64,000 bases of DNA from DATLWN01 sp964422615 (lineage in GTDB: Bacteria > Pseudomonadota > Zetaproteobacteria > Mariprofundales > Mariprofundaceae): contig CAYRBJ010000005.1 in NCBI GenBank assembly GCA_964422615.1, positions 1 to 64,000 of the forward strand, read 5' to 3'. Shown here piece after piece: positions 1 to 7,234 of the stretch. How positions within the stretch are numbered: position 1 is the stretch's first letter; each line of letters opens with the position of its first letter. The notes beneath the pieces are model-generated. The model was not told where the DNA came from. It saw only the letters and a program-made list of their open reading frames with translations, and ran no database searches. The position numbers were made by a program, and so were the translations under genes.

Positions 1-125
1 CGCGCAAGCGCAAGTTGCTCGAGAAGCAGAAGGCCGGTAAAAAGCGCATGAAGAATATCGGCAGCGTGGAGGTTCCGCAGGAGGCATTCCTGGCGGTGCT
101 GCGCCTCGGTGAAGGGAGCAAGTAA
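1..125 (+). CDS. lepA: Elongation factor 4 (LepA), C-terminal end only
   Basis: Reading from base 3, the frame gives the last 40 residues of LepA: a basic segment (RKRKLLEKQKAGKKRMK) followed by IGSVEVPQEAFLAVLRLG and the stop at 123-125. This matches the conserved tail of the EF4/LepA back-translocating GTPase, which acts on stalled ribosomes. The rest of the gene lies upstream of the window. The stop TAA overlaps the ATG of lepB (TAATG), so the two are probably co-transcribed and translationally coupled, as lepA-lepB commonly are in proteobacteria. Confidence 0.93.
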   Translation, partial: RKRKLLEKQKAGKKRMKNIGSVEVPQEAFLAVLRLGEGSK

Positions 126-790
126 TGGCAAACAAACCCATCTGGCGCGAATGGGGTGAATCGCTGCTGATTGTGCTGCTCATCGCTTTCGTGGTGCGAA
201 GCTTCGTCGTCGCACCCTTCAAGATCCCGTCGTCGAGCATGGTGCCGACCCTGGATGTCGGCGATTATATCTTCGTGCTGCGCTATCCCTATGGCCTGCG
301 TATCCCATTCACCAATATCCAGCTGATGCCTTCCCCGCCAAAACGTGGTGATGTCGTGGTGTTCAATTACCCGAAGGACCGCAGCATCGATTTCATCAAG
401 CGGGTGATCGGCCTGCCCGGCGATGTCATCGATTACAAGAACAACAAGCTTTACATCAACGGCAAGCAGATGCCGCTGACCCAACTTGGCACCCGCTCCT
501 ATTTCATGGAAGACGGAAGCGTCGACGTTTCCGGGCTGTTCCGTGAGAACCTGATGGGTGTCAAACACGACGTATTGCGCAAGGACTTTTCCATCAAGGA
601 CGGTGAATGGAAGGTGCCGCCCGGCGAATACTTCATGCTCGGGGACAACCGCAACAACTCGCGCGATTCACGTTTCTGGGGCTTTGTGCCACAATCCTAT
701 CTGGTCGGCCGGGCTGTGATTATCTGGTGGTCCTGGGACAAGGAAAAGGATTCCGTGCGCTGGGACCGACTCGGCGAGATTATCCGGTAG
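125..790 (+). CDS. lepB: Signal peptidase I
   Basis: A 221-residue S26 peptidase that removes signal peptides from exported preproteins at the outer face of the inner membrane. One N-terminal membrane segment (about residues 12-30) precedes the box with the catalytic Ser38 (PSSSMVPTL). The general-base Lys92 lies in IKRVIGLPGD, and the family box GDNRNNSRDSR lies near the C-terminus. With a single transmembrane segment it is shorter than the E. coli two-span enzyme, which is common in other proteobacteria. The start overlaps the lepA stop. It is followed by the DUF4845 gene, rnc and era in the usual order. Confidence 0.96.
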   Translation: MANKPIWREWGESLLIVLLIAFVVRSFVVAPFKIPSSSMVPTLDVGDYIFVLRYPYGLRIPFTNIQLMPSPPKRGDVVVFNYPKDRSIDFIKRVIGLPGDVIDYKNNKLYINGKQMPLTQLGTRSYFMEDGSVDVSGLFRENLMGVKHDVLRKDFSIKDGEWKVPPGEYFMLGDNRNNSRDSRFWGFVPQSYLVGRAVIIWWSWDKEKDSVRWDRLGEIIR

Positions 791-802
791 ACGGGGGCTG
801 AT

Positions 803-1243
803 ATGCGCAATCAGGGCGGATTTTCGCTGATCAAGCTGTTGTTCGGGCTGGCCGTGCTCGCCGGCGTGGTCTGGTACGGATACAACGTGATCCCTGTCTA
901 CAACACCTACTGGAGCGTCAAGGACGCATTCAAGAATATCGTCGATAACAGGGCCAACGACGACGCGACGACGATCCGCAATGCCCTGCCCGACATCCTG
1001 CATGTTCAGTACGTCAACCACGATGATCTGCCTCCAGCATTCTATAACAACCTGAAGATCAAGGCCGACGGCAACAGGGTCGATATCTCGTCCTATTATC
1101 ATGTCACGGTATGGCTGCTCGGCCCGGTGCAGGGCGTTGATCCTGATTCCAACTACAACAAGAAGGACCTGAAAGGTCTGGACCTATTACGGGACAAGGC
1201 ACGCCTGGACTTCAATTTCGAGCCTCACGCCGCGAGTCCATGA
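803..1243 (+). CDS. DUF4845 family membrane-anchored protein
   Basis: A 146-residue protein with a type-IV-pilin-like hydrophobic N-terminus (GGFSLIKLLFGLAVLAG, about residues 5-21) followed by a small soluble domain of the DUF4845 type. Genes of this family are habitually found between lepB and rnc in beta-, gamma- and related proteobacteria, and the position here is the main support for the assignment. Function is not established. The last bases overlap rnc by four (ATGA), so expression is probably coupled to RNase III. Confidence 0.85.
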   Translation: MRNQGGFSLIKLLFGLAVLAGVVWYGYNVIPVYNTYWSVKDAFKNIVDNRANDDATTIRNALPDILHVQYVNHDDLPPAFYNNLKIKADGNRVDISSYYHVTVWLLGPVQGVDPDSNYNKKDLKGLDLLRDKARLDFNFEPHAASP

Positions 1244-1911
1244 GGGGTGATCCGGCGGCGCAACTCGAGAAGCGGCTCGGCTACAGGTTTCGTGATCCAT
1301 CGCTGTTGCAGCGGGCACTGACCCATCGCTCGGCATCCCAAAAACATTCCGAACGCCTGGAGTTTCTCGGTGATGCCGTGCTGGGGCTGGTGATTGCCGA
1401 GCAGCTGCACCAGCGGTTCATCGCGGCCGATGAAGGGGCGTTGTCCCGCATGCGGGCGGCGCTGGTGCGCCGCGAAAGCCTGCTAGAGGTTGCCCACGCC
1501 TGGCAACTGGCCGAACTGGCGAAGGTTGGTGGTGGTGAGCGCACGGCCGACGGGTTCCTGCGCTCACCATCAATCATCGCCAATATGGTGGAATCCCTGA
1601 TCGGTGCCGTATTCACGGACGGCGGTTGGCCGGCTGCGCGTGATCTGGTGCTCACCGCCTGGCAGAAGCTGCTGGCCAGCGTAGAGGATGGCAGCGCGCG
1701 CGATGCGAAGACCCGTTTGCAGGAGTGGACACAGGCCTATGGGCGGGGGTTGCCCGAGTATGAGATCCGCGATGCCGGGGTGCATGCCGCTCCGAGGTTT
1801 CTGGCCGAGTGCCGCATCCAGGGCGTGCTGCAGGGCCAGGGCACGGGCGAGCGCAAGAAGGATGCGGAGCAGGAGGCAGCGGCCGAGGCCCTGCGCGTGC
1901 TGAAGCATTGA
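1240..1911 (+). CDS. rnc: Ribonuclease III
   Basis: A 223-residue double-stranded-RNA endonuclease for rRNA and mRNA processing. The signature ERLEFLGDAVL carries Glu38, Glu41 and Asp45, and Glu118 sits in the second metal-binding helix (NMVESLIGAVF). The C-terminal dsRNA-binding domain runs from about residue 153, ending ERKKDAEQEAAAEALRVL. Length is normal for the family. The ATG overlaps the DUF4845 stop, and era begins 7 bp after the rnc stop. The rnc-era pairing is one of the most conserved proteobacterial operons. Confidence 0.97.
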   Translation: MRGDPAAQLEKRLGYRFRDPSLLQRALTHRSASQKHSERLEFLGDAVLGLVIAEQLHQRFIAADEGALSRMRAALVRRESLLEVAHAWQLAELAKVGGGERTADGFLRSPSIIANMVESLIGAVFTDGGWPAARDLVLTAWQKLLASVEDGSARDAKTRLQEWTQAYGRGLPEYEIRDAGVHAAPRFLAECRIQGVLQGQGTGERKKDAEQEAAAEALRVLKH

Positions 1912-1918
1912 ACATCTC

Positions 1919-2839
1919 ATGAGCGCCAAGCCCTTCCGTAGCGGCACCATCGCTTTGCTCGGGCGTCCCAATGTCGGCAAATCGACATTGTTGAATCACA
2001 TCGTTGGCGCCAAGGTGGCGATTGTCACCCCCAAGCCACAGACAACCCGTCACCGCATCCTCGGCATCCGCACCGATGCGCACCATCAGCTGGTCTTCGT
2101 CGATACGCCGGGAATCCATCAATCCAGCCAGCAGATGAACCGCAACATGGTACGCGTGGCCTTCGCGGCGGCGGCGGAGGCCGATGTGCTGGCCATCATG
2201 CAGGACGTGAGCAAGCCGCTGGATGCAGGGACGCGCCAGCTGATCGAGCGTCTGGCCGAGGACGCGCGGCACAAGCCCCGCGTGCATGTGCTGAACAAGA
2301 TCGACCAGGTACGCAGGGAGGCGCTGCTGCCGCGCCTGGCGCTGACGCAGCAGATCGATCCCGAGGCGCGCGGCTATGTGCCGATCAGTGCGCGCAAGGG
2401 GCAGCAGGTCGATGAGCTGTTGACGCTGTTGGCCGACTGCCTGCCGGAATCACCGCCACTGTACGATCCGGAATGGTTTACCGACCAGAGTCAGCGGCAG
2501 CTGGCGGCCGAATACGTGCGCGAGCAGGTGTTCATGGCCATGCAGCAGGAGGTTCCTTTCCAGACGGCGGTGGAGATCGAGCGTTTCACCGAGCATGTGC
2601 CGCAAGGGGATACCCCCGCCCTGTTGGAGATCGATGCGGCCATCCTGGTCGGTAGCGAACGGCACAAGCCGATGCTGATCGGCAAGGCGGGCGCCAATCT
2701 GAAGCGAATCGGCACCGTGGCCCGTCATGGCCTGGAGCGGTTGTTGGGATGCCGGGTACACCTGAATCTGTGGGTCAAGGTCGAGCCTGAGTGGTACAAC
2801 CGCCCGGGTCAGCTGCGTGAGCTCGGTCTGGGGGACTAG
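1919..2839 (+). CDS. era: GTPase Era, ribosome small-subunit assembly factor
   Basis: A 306-residue Era GTPase. The P-loop GRPNVGKS lies at residues 15-22, switch II is DTPGIH and the G4 box is NKID. The C-terminal KH RNA-binding domain contains the GKAGANLKRIG loop. Era binds the 3' end of 16S rRNA and checks 30S maturation. It follows rnc directly, as usual. The stop codon TAG is itself part of the left terminal repeat of the inverted-repeat element at 2838-3105, which separates era from recO. Confidence 0.97.
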   Translation: MSAKPFRSGTIALLGRPNVGKSTLLNHIVGAKVAIVTPKPQTTRHRILGIRTDAHHQLVFVDTPGIHQSSQQMNRNMVRVAFAAAAEADVLAIMQDVSKPLDAGTRQLIERLAEDARHKPRVHVLNKIDQVRREALLPRLALTQQIDPEARGYVPISARKGQQVDELLTLLADCLPESPPLYDPEWFTDQSQRQLAAEYVREQVFMAMQQEVPFQTAVEIERFTEHVPQGDTPALLEIDAAILVGSERHKPMLIGKAGANLKRIGTVARHGLERLLGCRVHLNLWVKVEPEWYNRPGQLRELGLGD

Positions 2840-3105
2840 GGCCTGTTCGCATAAAATGCGAACGAAGCGCTACCGCCCGGAATGGGGCCAGGCAAGGCGC
2901 GAGGAGAGAGGTTTGGTACATCCAAATGATCGACGAGCAACGCGGCATGGCTCGGTTCCGGGCATAGCCCAGTGGGACGGGCCATTTTTCCGTCCTGCGG
3001 CGTCATGGCTCGCTGGTGTGCAACAAGCACATCACGCTCACTATGCCTTGCAGGACTGCAAAAATGGCCGCGTCGCCACGTCCGAATTTTATGTGAGCGG
3101 GCCCT
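2838..3105. repeat. Imperfect long inverted-repeat element between era and recO
   Basis: The ends form imperfect terminal inverted repeats: 2838-2864 pairs with 3079-3105 at 22 of 27 positions. Inner arms also pair: GGCCATTTTT at 2980-2989 with 3060-3069, and GTCCTGC at 2992-2998 with 3050-3056, leaving a loop of about 50 nt. The short open frames inside have no recognisable product. The element begins in the era stop codon and ends 5 bp before recO. The structure looks like a small non-autonomous mobile repeat or a structured intercistronic RNA. There is no transposase nearby and no clear target duplication. Confidence 0.7.
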
Positions 3106-3110
3106 AAAGC

Positions 3111-3791
3111 ATGGCCGAGCTCAGGGACCGGGCATTGCTGCTGCGGCGCATACCCTATGGTGACAGTTCGCTGGTGATCCATCTGTTGACCGAGAACCAT
3201 GGCATGCTGCCGCTGATGGCCAGGGGTGCCCGGCGTGCCAAAAGCCCGCTCAGGGCCGCCCTCGAGCCCCTGTATGAACTTTCGGTGTCATGGCGTAGTG
3301 GCCGGGCCGGCATGGGCACGCTGATGGACGTCGAGCGGCATGCCCTGCTGTTGCCGCTGGCCAAGGCCGGGGTCGGCCTACAACTGGTGGCGGTGGCATC
3401 CGCCCTGTATCGCGAGGGGGACCCGCTCGGCTTTGCCGGGCTCTATCAGGGCTTGCATCTTCTGCAGCCCCGCCCCGAGGATTCGGGATTGGTCGCCTCG
3501 GTGTGGCAGATGCTGATCGGCAGCGGCTGGATCGGAGATCTGGACCACTGCTGGGACTGCGGCCAGTCATTGGCACCTGAAGGCGCGGTGTTCTGGCATG
3601 ATGGCCAGCTGTGCTGCCAGCACTGTTGTTCACACGGCATGCCGGTATCCTTGGGCCTGCGCCGTGGCATGCTGGCGCACCTGACGCAGGAGAACGTACG
3701 CCTGCCGGCCGGTGACGTGGCCAAGTGGCGCCGGATGATCGACGACGTGCTCATGCGTCACGGGCTGCGCCTGCGCCTCGCATCGTCCTAG
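3111..3791 (+). CDS. recO: DNA repair protein RecO
   Basis: A 226-residue RecO, the RecFOR mediator that loads RecA on SSB-coated single-stranded DNA and anneals strands. The N-terminal OB-fold (residues 1-80, starting RDRALLLRRIPYGDSSLV) is followed by a helical region. A Cys-pair segment (CWDCG at about residue 147, then CCQHCC) resembles the zinc-binding motif present in many RecO proteins. Length is typical. It normally follows era; here the inverted-repeat element lies between them. pdxJ follows closely. Confidence 0.93.
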   Translation: MAELRDRALLLRRIPYGDSSLVIHLLTENHGMLPLMARGARRAKSPLRAALEPLYELSVSWRSGRAGMGTLMDVERHALLLPLAKAGVGLQLVAVASALYREGDPLGFAGLYQGLHLLQPRPEDSGLVASVWQMLIGSGWIGDLDHCWDCGQSLAPEGAVFWHDGQLCCQHCCSHGMPVSLGLRRGMLAHLTQENVRLPAGDVAKWRRMIDDVLMRHGLRLRLASS

Positions 3792-3821
3792 ATTATGCTT
3801 GCAGGGAAGGGGAAAACATCG

Positions 3822-4529
3822 ATGCATCTGGGTGTGAATATCGATCATGTGGCCACGCTTCGACAGGCGCGCGGCACATCCTATCCGGATCCGATCGAGG
3901 CTGCCCGGGTGTGTATCGAGGGAGGTGCCGACGGCATCACCGCCCACCTGCGCGAGGATAGGCGGCACATCCGGGATGCCGACATGGAACGCCTGGCAGC
4001 GATGGGGCTGCATCTGAACATGGAGATGGCGGCGACGAACGAGATGGTGGCGATCTGCCGATCCCTGCGTCCTGCCGCCTGTTGCCTGGTGCCCGAGCGG
4101 CGCGAGGAGCTGACCACCGAGGGCGGCCTGGATGTGGCGACGCACCGGGCCCGGCTGGGCAGCGTCGTCGATGCCCTGACCGGCGATGGGGTGCGTGTGT
4201 CGATGTTCATCGATCCGGTGCGTGCTCAGGTCGAGGCCAGCCACGCCATCGGGGCGCCGGTGGTGGAATTGCATACCGGCCATTACGCCAATCTCAGTGG
4301 CCAGGCTCGCGAGCAGGAACTGGATGCCATCCGTACGGCTGCGTCGCTGGCCCGGGAGTTGGGCATGATCGTGCATGCCGGCCATGGCCTGACACTCGAC
4401 AACCTGCCACCGATCGTGGCCATTCCCGACATCGAGGGGCTGAACATCGGGCATGCCATTGTCTCCGACGCGCTGTTCCGCGGTCTGAAACAGGCCGTGG
4501 CCGATTTCAAGCAGGCGATGCAACGCTGA
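3822..4529 (+). CDS. pdxJ: Pyridoxine 5'-phosphate synthase
   Basis: A 235-residue TIM-barrel enzyme that condenses 1-deoxyxylulose 5-phosphate with 3-amino-2-oxopropyl phosphate in the DXP-dependent vitamin B6 pathway. Hallmarks are LGVNIDHVATLRQARG, ADGITAHLREDRRHI, an EVNMEM-like strand (HLNMEMAATNEM) and AGHGLTLDN. The start at 3822 is preferred over an in-frame ATG at 3795: a GGGGAA Shine-Dalgarno sits about 9 nt upstream and the protein then begins at the family's usual residue. The stop overlaps the acpS ATG (TGATG). Confidence 0.94.
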   Translation: MHLGVNIDHVATLRQARGTSYPDPIEAARVCIEGGADGITAHLREDRRHIRDADMERLAAMGLHLNMEMAATNEMVAICRSLRPAACCLVPERREELTTEGGLDVATHRARLGSVVDALTGDGVRVSMFIDPVRAQVEASHAIGAPVVELHTGHYANLSGQAREQELDAIRTAASLARELGMIVHAGHGLTLDNLPPIVAIPDIEGLNIGHAIVSDALFRGLKQAVADFKQAMQR

Positions 4530-4909
4530 TGGCGGTGGTCGGTATCGGCGTGGACCGCATCGCCATCGCACGCGTGGCCTCGGCTATGGACCGTTTCGAC
4601 CAACGCTTCATCCGGCGCGTGTTCACCGAGGCCGAATATGCGCAGGCGTCGGCAAAGGGAAATGCGGCCAGGCGTCTGGCCATGCTGTTTGCCGCCAAGG
4701 AGGCCGTGGCCAAGGCGCTGGGCACGGGGTTCCGCCAGGGCGTGGCCCCGAGCCATATCGAAACGATCCACCAACCCTCGGGCAAGCCCGAGATACAGCT
4801 GTACGGTGGCGCCGCCCGTGCTGCCGGTCAGCTCGGCATCCATACCGTGCACGTATCCTTGAGCGATGACGATGGCGTGGCGCTGGCTTTCGCCATCGCC
4901 GAATCCTGA
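4529..4909 (+). CDS. acpS: Holo-[acyl-carrier-protein] synthase
   Basis: A 126-residue 4'-phosphopantetheinyl transferase that converts apo-ACP to holo-ACP using coenzyme A. It has the Asp of the GVDRIAI motif near the N-terminus and AAKEAVAKALGTG, with the metal- and CoA-binding Glu and Lys. The GTG-free start at 4529 overlaps the pdxJ stop by one base, giving the family's normal length. pdxJ-acpS is a classic adjacent pair. A bifunctional NAD(P)HX repair gene follows 4 bp later. Confidence 0.95.
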   Translation: MAVVGIGVDRIAIARVASAMDRFDQRFIRRVFTEAEYAQASAKGNAARRLAMLFAAKEAVAKALGTGFRQGVAPSHIETIHQPSGKPEIQLYGGAARAAGQLGIHTVHVSLSDDDGVALAFAIAES

Positions 4910-4913
4910 GGAC

Positions 4914-6422
4914 ATGGATACCCGTATCCTGGGTGTTGCCCAGATGCAGTGGGCAGACCGTCAGGCGATGGCCGGTGGCATTTCCGGTGAGGTGCTGATG
5001 GCCGCGGCCGGGAGGGCCGTGGCCAGGGCGGTGGCCGACCGCATCACCGGCTCGCAGCGGGTGTGGATCGCGGCCGGTCCCGGCAACAACGGTGGCGATG
5101 GCCTGGCCGCCGCCCGCCTGCTGCATGCGGACGGCGTGCCAGTACAGGTGTCGCTGCTGGGAACGATCGCGAAACTGCACGGCGAGGCGAAGGTGCATGC
5201 CAAGCAGGCGCTGGACGCCGGCGTGCATATCGAATCCGTAACCGGCAAGGACGATCTGGATTGGACGCGCAGACAGGCCGGGCGTGCGGATATGATCGTC
5301 GACAGCCTGTTCGGCACCGGCCTGTCGCGTCCGCTCGAAGGGTTGCCTGCGGCGATGGCCGAACTGATCAACGCCAGTGGCAGGCCGGTGTTGTCCATCG
5401 ACGTGCCGAGCGGCATTGGTGGCGACGACGGTGCTGTCGACGGGCCGGCGGTAGAGGCGCGTTGGACGTTGCCGATCGCCGCCTGCAAATGGGGGCAGTG
5501 GCTGGGCCGGGGGCGAGAGTACAGCGGCACGATCCTGGAGCCTGCCGATATCGGTATCACCGGGGATATTCTCGACCGGGCAGTGGATGCCGTGTCGGGC
5601 CCGGTCGGCGAGGCCCGGCTGATCGACACCGGTCTGATCCGCCGTGCCTTTCCATCCCGTCCGCGCACGGCGCACAAGAAGCATTTCGGGCATGTATGGA
5701 TCCTGGGGGGAAGCCGGGGCTATACCGGCGCCCCGCGCATGGCCGCCATGGGCGCGTTTGCGGTGGGGGCGGGCCTGGTCAGCATCGCCTGCCCGGATGA
5801 CGTCTATCCGGTCATTGCCACGGCCTGCCTCGAGGTGATGGTGCATCCGCATCAACAGGCGCCTTGGCAGCAGGCGGATGTCCTGGTGGCCGGACCGGGG
5901 TGGGGCGCGGATTGTGCCGATCGCCTGATGGCGGTGCTCGATGCCGGCATGCCGCTGGTGCTCGATGCCGATGCTCTGAATGCGCTGGCTAGGGATTCCG
6001 GGCTCGTGGCTCGCCTGCGAGACAGGAAGTCGCCGGTGGTGTTGACGCCGCATCCGGGCGAGGCGGCGCGCCTGCTGGACTCCGACAGCGCTGCCGTGCA
6101 GCGCAACCGCCTGGCGGCGGTGCTGGCGCTGGTGGAGCGGTTTGGCTGTTGGGTGGTGCTGAAAGGGGCAGACAGCCTGATTGCCTCGCCCGAACGCAAG
6201 GTGTGGCTATGTCCCTTCGGCTCACCTCGGTTGGCGGTCGCAGGCACCGGTGATGTGCTGGCCGGCATGATCGGAGGCCTGATCGCCAGGAAACAGGACT
6301 TCGATTTGGCGTTGCCGGCGGCGGTGGCCCTGCATGCCATGGCCGGAGAGGCGGACGGCTGGTACCGAGCCGGTCAATTGCCGGATCGCGTTTTCTCCCT
6401 GATCGAGAAGGGTATTTTCTGA
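4914..6422 (+). CDS. nnr: Bifunctional NAD(P)H-hydrate epimerase / ADP-dependent dehydratase
   Basis: A 502-residue fusion that repairs hydrated NAD(P)H. The N-terminal YjeF_N epimerase (about 1-215) has AGPGNNGGDGLAAARL. The C-terminal YjeF_C/CARKD dehydratase (about 230-500) has LTPHPGEAARLL and the anion-hole/nucleotide box AGTGDVLAGMIGGLIA. The start at 4914 is chosen because a GAGGA ribosome site lies immediately upstream and the open frame above it only overlaps acpS. It belongs to the pdxJ-acpS transcription unit. A new promoter for sdh follows. Confidence 0.93.
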   Translation: MDTRILGVAQMQWADRQAMAGGISGEVLMAAAGRAVARAVADRITGSQRVWIAAGPGNNGGDGLAAARLLHADGVPVQVSLLGTIAKLHGEAKVHAKQALDAGVHIESVTGKDDLDWTRRQAGRADMIVDSLFGTGLSRPLEGLPAAMAELINASGRPVLSIDVPSGIGGDDGAVDGPAVEARWTLPIAACKWGQWLGRGREYSGTILEPADIGITGDILDRAVDAVSGPVGEARLIDTGLIRRAFPSRPRTAHKKHFGHVWILGGSRGYTGAPRMAAMGAFAVGAGLVSIACPDDVYPVIATACLEVMVHPHQQAPWQQADVLVAGPGWGADCADRLMAVLDAGMPLVLDADALNALARDSGLVARLRDRKSPVVLTPHPGEAARLLDSDSAAVQRNRLAAVLALVERFGCWVVLKGADSLIASPERKVWLCPFGSPRLAVAGTGDVLAGMIGGLIARKQDFDLALPAAVALHAMAGEADGWYRAGQLPDRVFSLIEKGIF

Positions 6423-6445
6423 TGGATACGGGGTCTTGGTCCGCG

Positions 6446-6473
6446 TTGCACGATGGTTCCCCTGTGCTATACA
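6446..6473 (+). promoter_or_regulatory. Predicted sigma-70 promoter of the sdh operon
   Basis: TTGCAC at 6446-6451 and TATACA at 6468-6473 are separated by 16 bp. Transcription would begin around 6480, which is the first base of the sdhC ATG, and no ribosome-binding site is visible upstream. The sdh mRNA may therefore be leaderless. Confidence 0.5.
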
Positions 6474-6479
6474 TAGCCC

Positions 6480-6878
6480 ATGCCTGACTCAACCCGTCAT
6501 GATCCCGCGGCAGCGCGCCCGCTGTCGCCACGGCTTTCGGTCTATCGCTGGCATCCCGGGATGGTCGCCAGTCTTGCCCATCGGGCGAGTGGCATGGTGT
6601 TGGTGCTGTTCGTGCCGTTCTACCTGTGGGTGCTGCACGGGATGACGGCAAGCCCTGACGATTTCGAGCGCATGAAGGGGATGCTGCATCAGCCGCTCGA
6701 GCGCATTGCGCTGTGGCTGGCCGGTGTGGCCATCATCTACCACTTTTGCAGTGGCATCCGTTTTTTGTGCCTGGACGCCGGCTGGGGCGAGTCGCGCGAG
6801 ATGATGCGCCTGTCGGCTTACATCGTCATCGCCATCGCGGCGGTGGCTGCCCTGGTTCTCGGAGGGTTGCTGTGGTAA
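6480..6878 (+). CDS. sdhC: Succinate dehydrogenase cytochrome b556 subunit
   Basis: A 132-residue membrane anchor subunit of complex II. It has the SdhC signature RPLSPRLSVYRWHPGMVAS followed by LAHRASGMVL, then three predicted transmembrane segments. YHFCSGIRFLCLD carries the His corresponding to the haem-b ligand, while the following His of the usual GIRH is Phe. It anchors SdhAB to the inner membrane and takes part in quinone binding. No other in-frame start precedes the conserved N-terminus. The stop overlaps sdhD by 7 nt. Confidence 0.93.
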   Translation: MPDSTRHDPAAARPLSPRLSVYRWHPGMVASLAHRASGMVLVLFVPFYLWVLHGMTASPDDFERMKGMLHQPLERIALWLAGVAIIYHFCSGIRFLCLDAGWGESREMMRLSAYIVIAIAAVAALVLGGLLW

Positions 6879-7234
6879 GGCACCGCGATGCCGGGGTGGC
6901 CCACAACGGCCTGGACGAGTGGTACTGGCAGCGCCTGTCGGCGGTGGTGCTCATGCTGCTGCTGCCGTTGCCGTTCGTTCTGCTGGTCGGGGTGTACAGC
7001 GGCCACCTTGACCAGCTCGGGCTGCTGGACCTGCTCGACAGCTTTGCCTCGCGGCTGCTGCACACGGCGTTGATTCTGGCGGTGATCGCCCATGCCTACC
7101 TGGGATTGAAGGTCATCATCGAGGATTACGTGCATACCGCCGGGCTCAGGGTGCCGCTGATCGGTGCCATGCTGGTGCTGACCGGTATCTCCGGCCTGTG
7201 GTGGCTGGCCATGATCTGGGCCTGGGGGGGCTGA
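6872..7234 (+). CDS. sdhD: Succinate dehydrogenase membrane anchor subunit
   Basis: A 120-residue hydrophobic anchor with three membrane segments. HAYLGLKVIIEDYVH aligns with the SdhD haem-ligand helix and the quinone-site Asp-Tyr pair. The GTG at 6872 is chosen because GGAGGG lies 5-9 nt upstream and the conserved N-terminal EWYWQRLSAV follows it. Longer readings only extend into the other frame of sdhC. The stop overlaps the sdhA ATG (TGATG). Together with SdhC it forms the two-gene, haem-containing anchor of proteobacterial complex II. Confidence 0.9.
   Translation: MVRHRDAGVAHNGLDEWYWQRLSAVVLMLLLPLPFVLLVGVYSGHLDQLGLLDLLDSFASRLLHTALILAVIAHAYLGLKVIIEDYVHTAGLRVPLIGAMLVLTGISGLWWLAMIWAWGG

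Noticed and set aside
2817..3107. Short open frames inside the era-recO element
   Set aside because: They follow the inverted-repeat structure, lack ribosome sites and resemble no protein family.
4623..6053. 476-codon open frame on the minus strand opposite acpS and nnr
   Set aside because: Both sense genes have full motif sets; the antisense frame has none.
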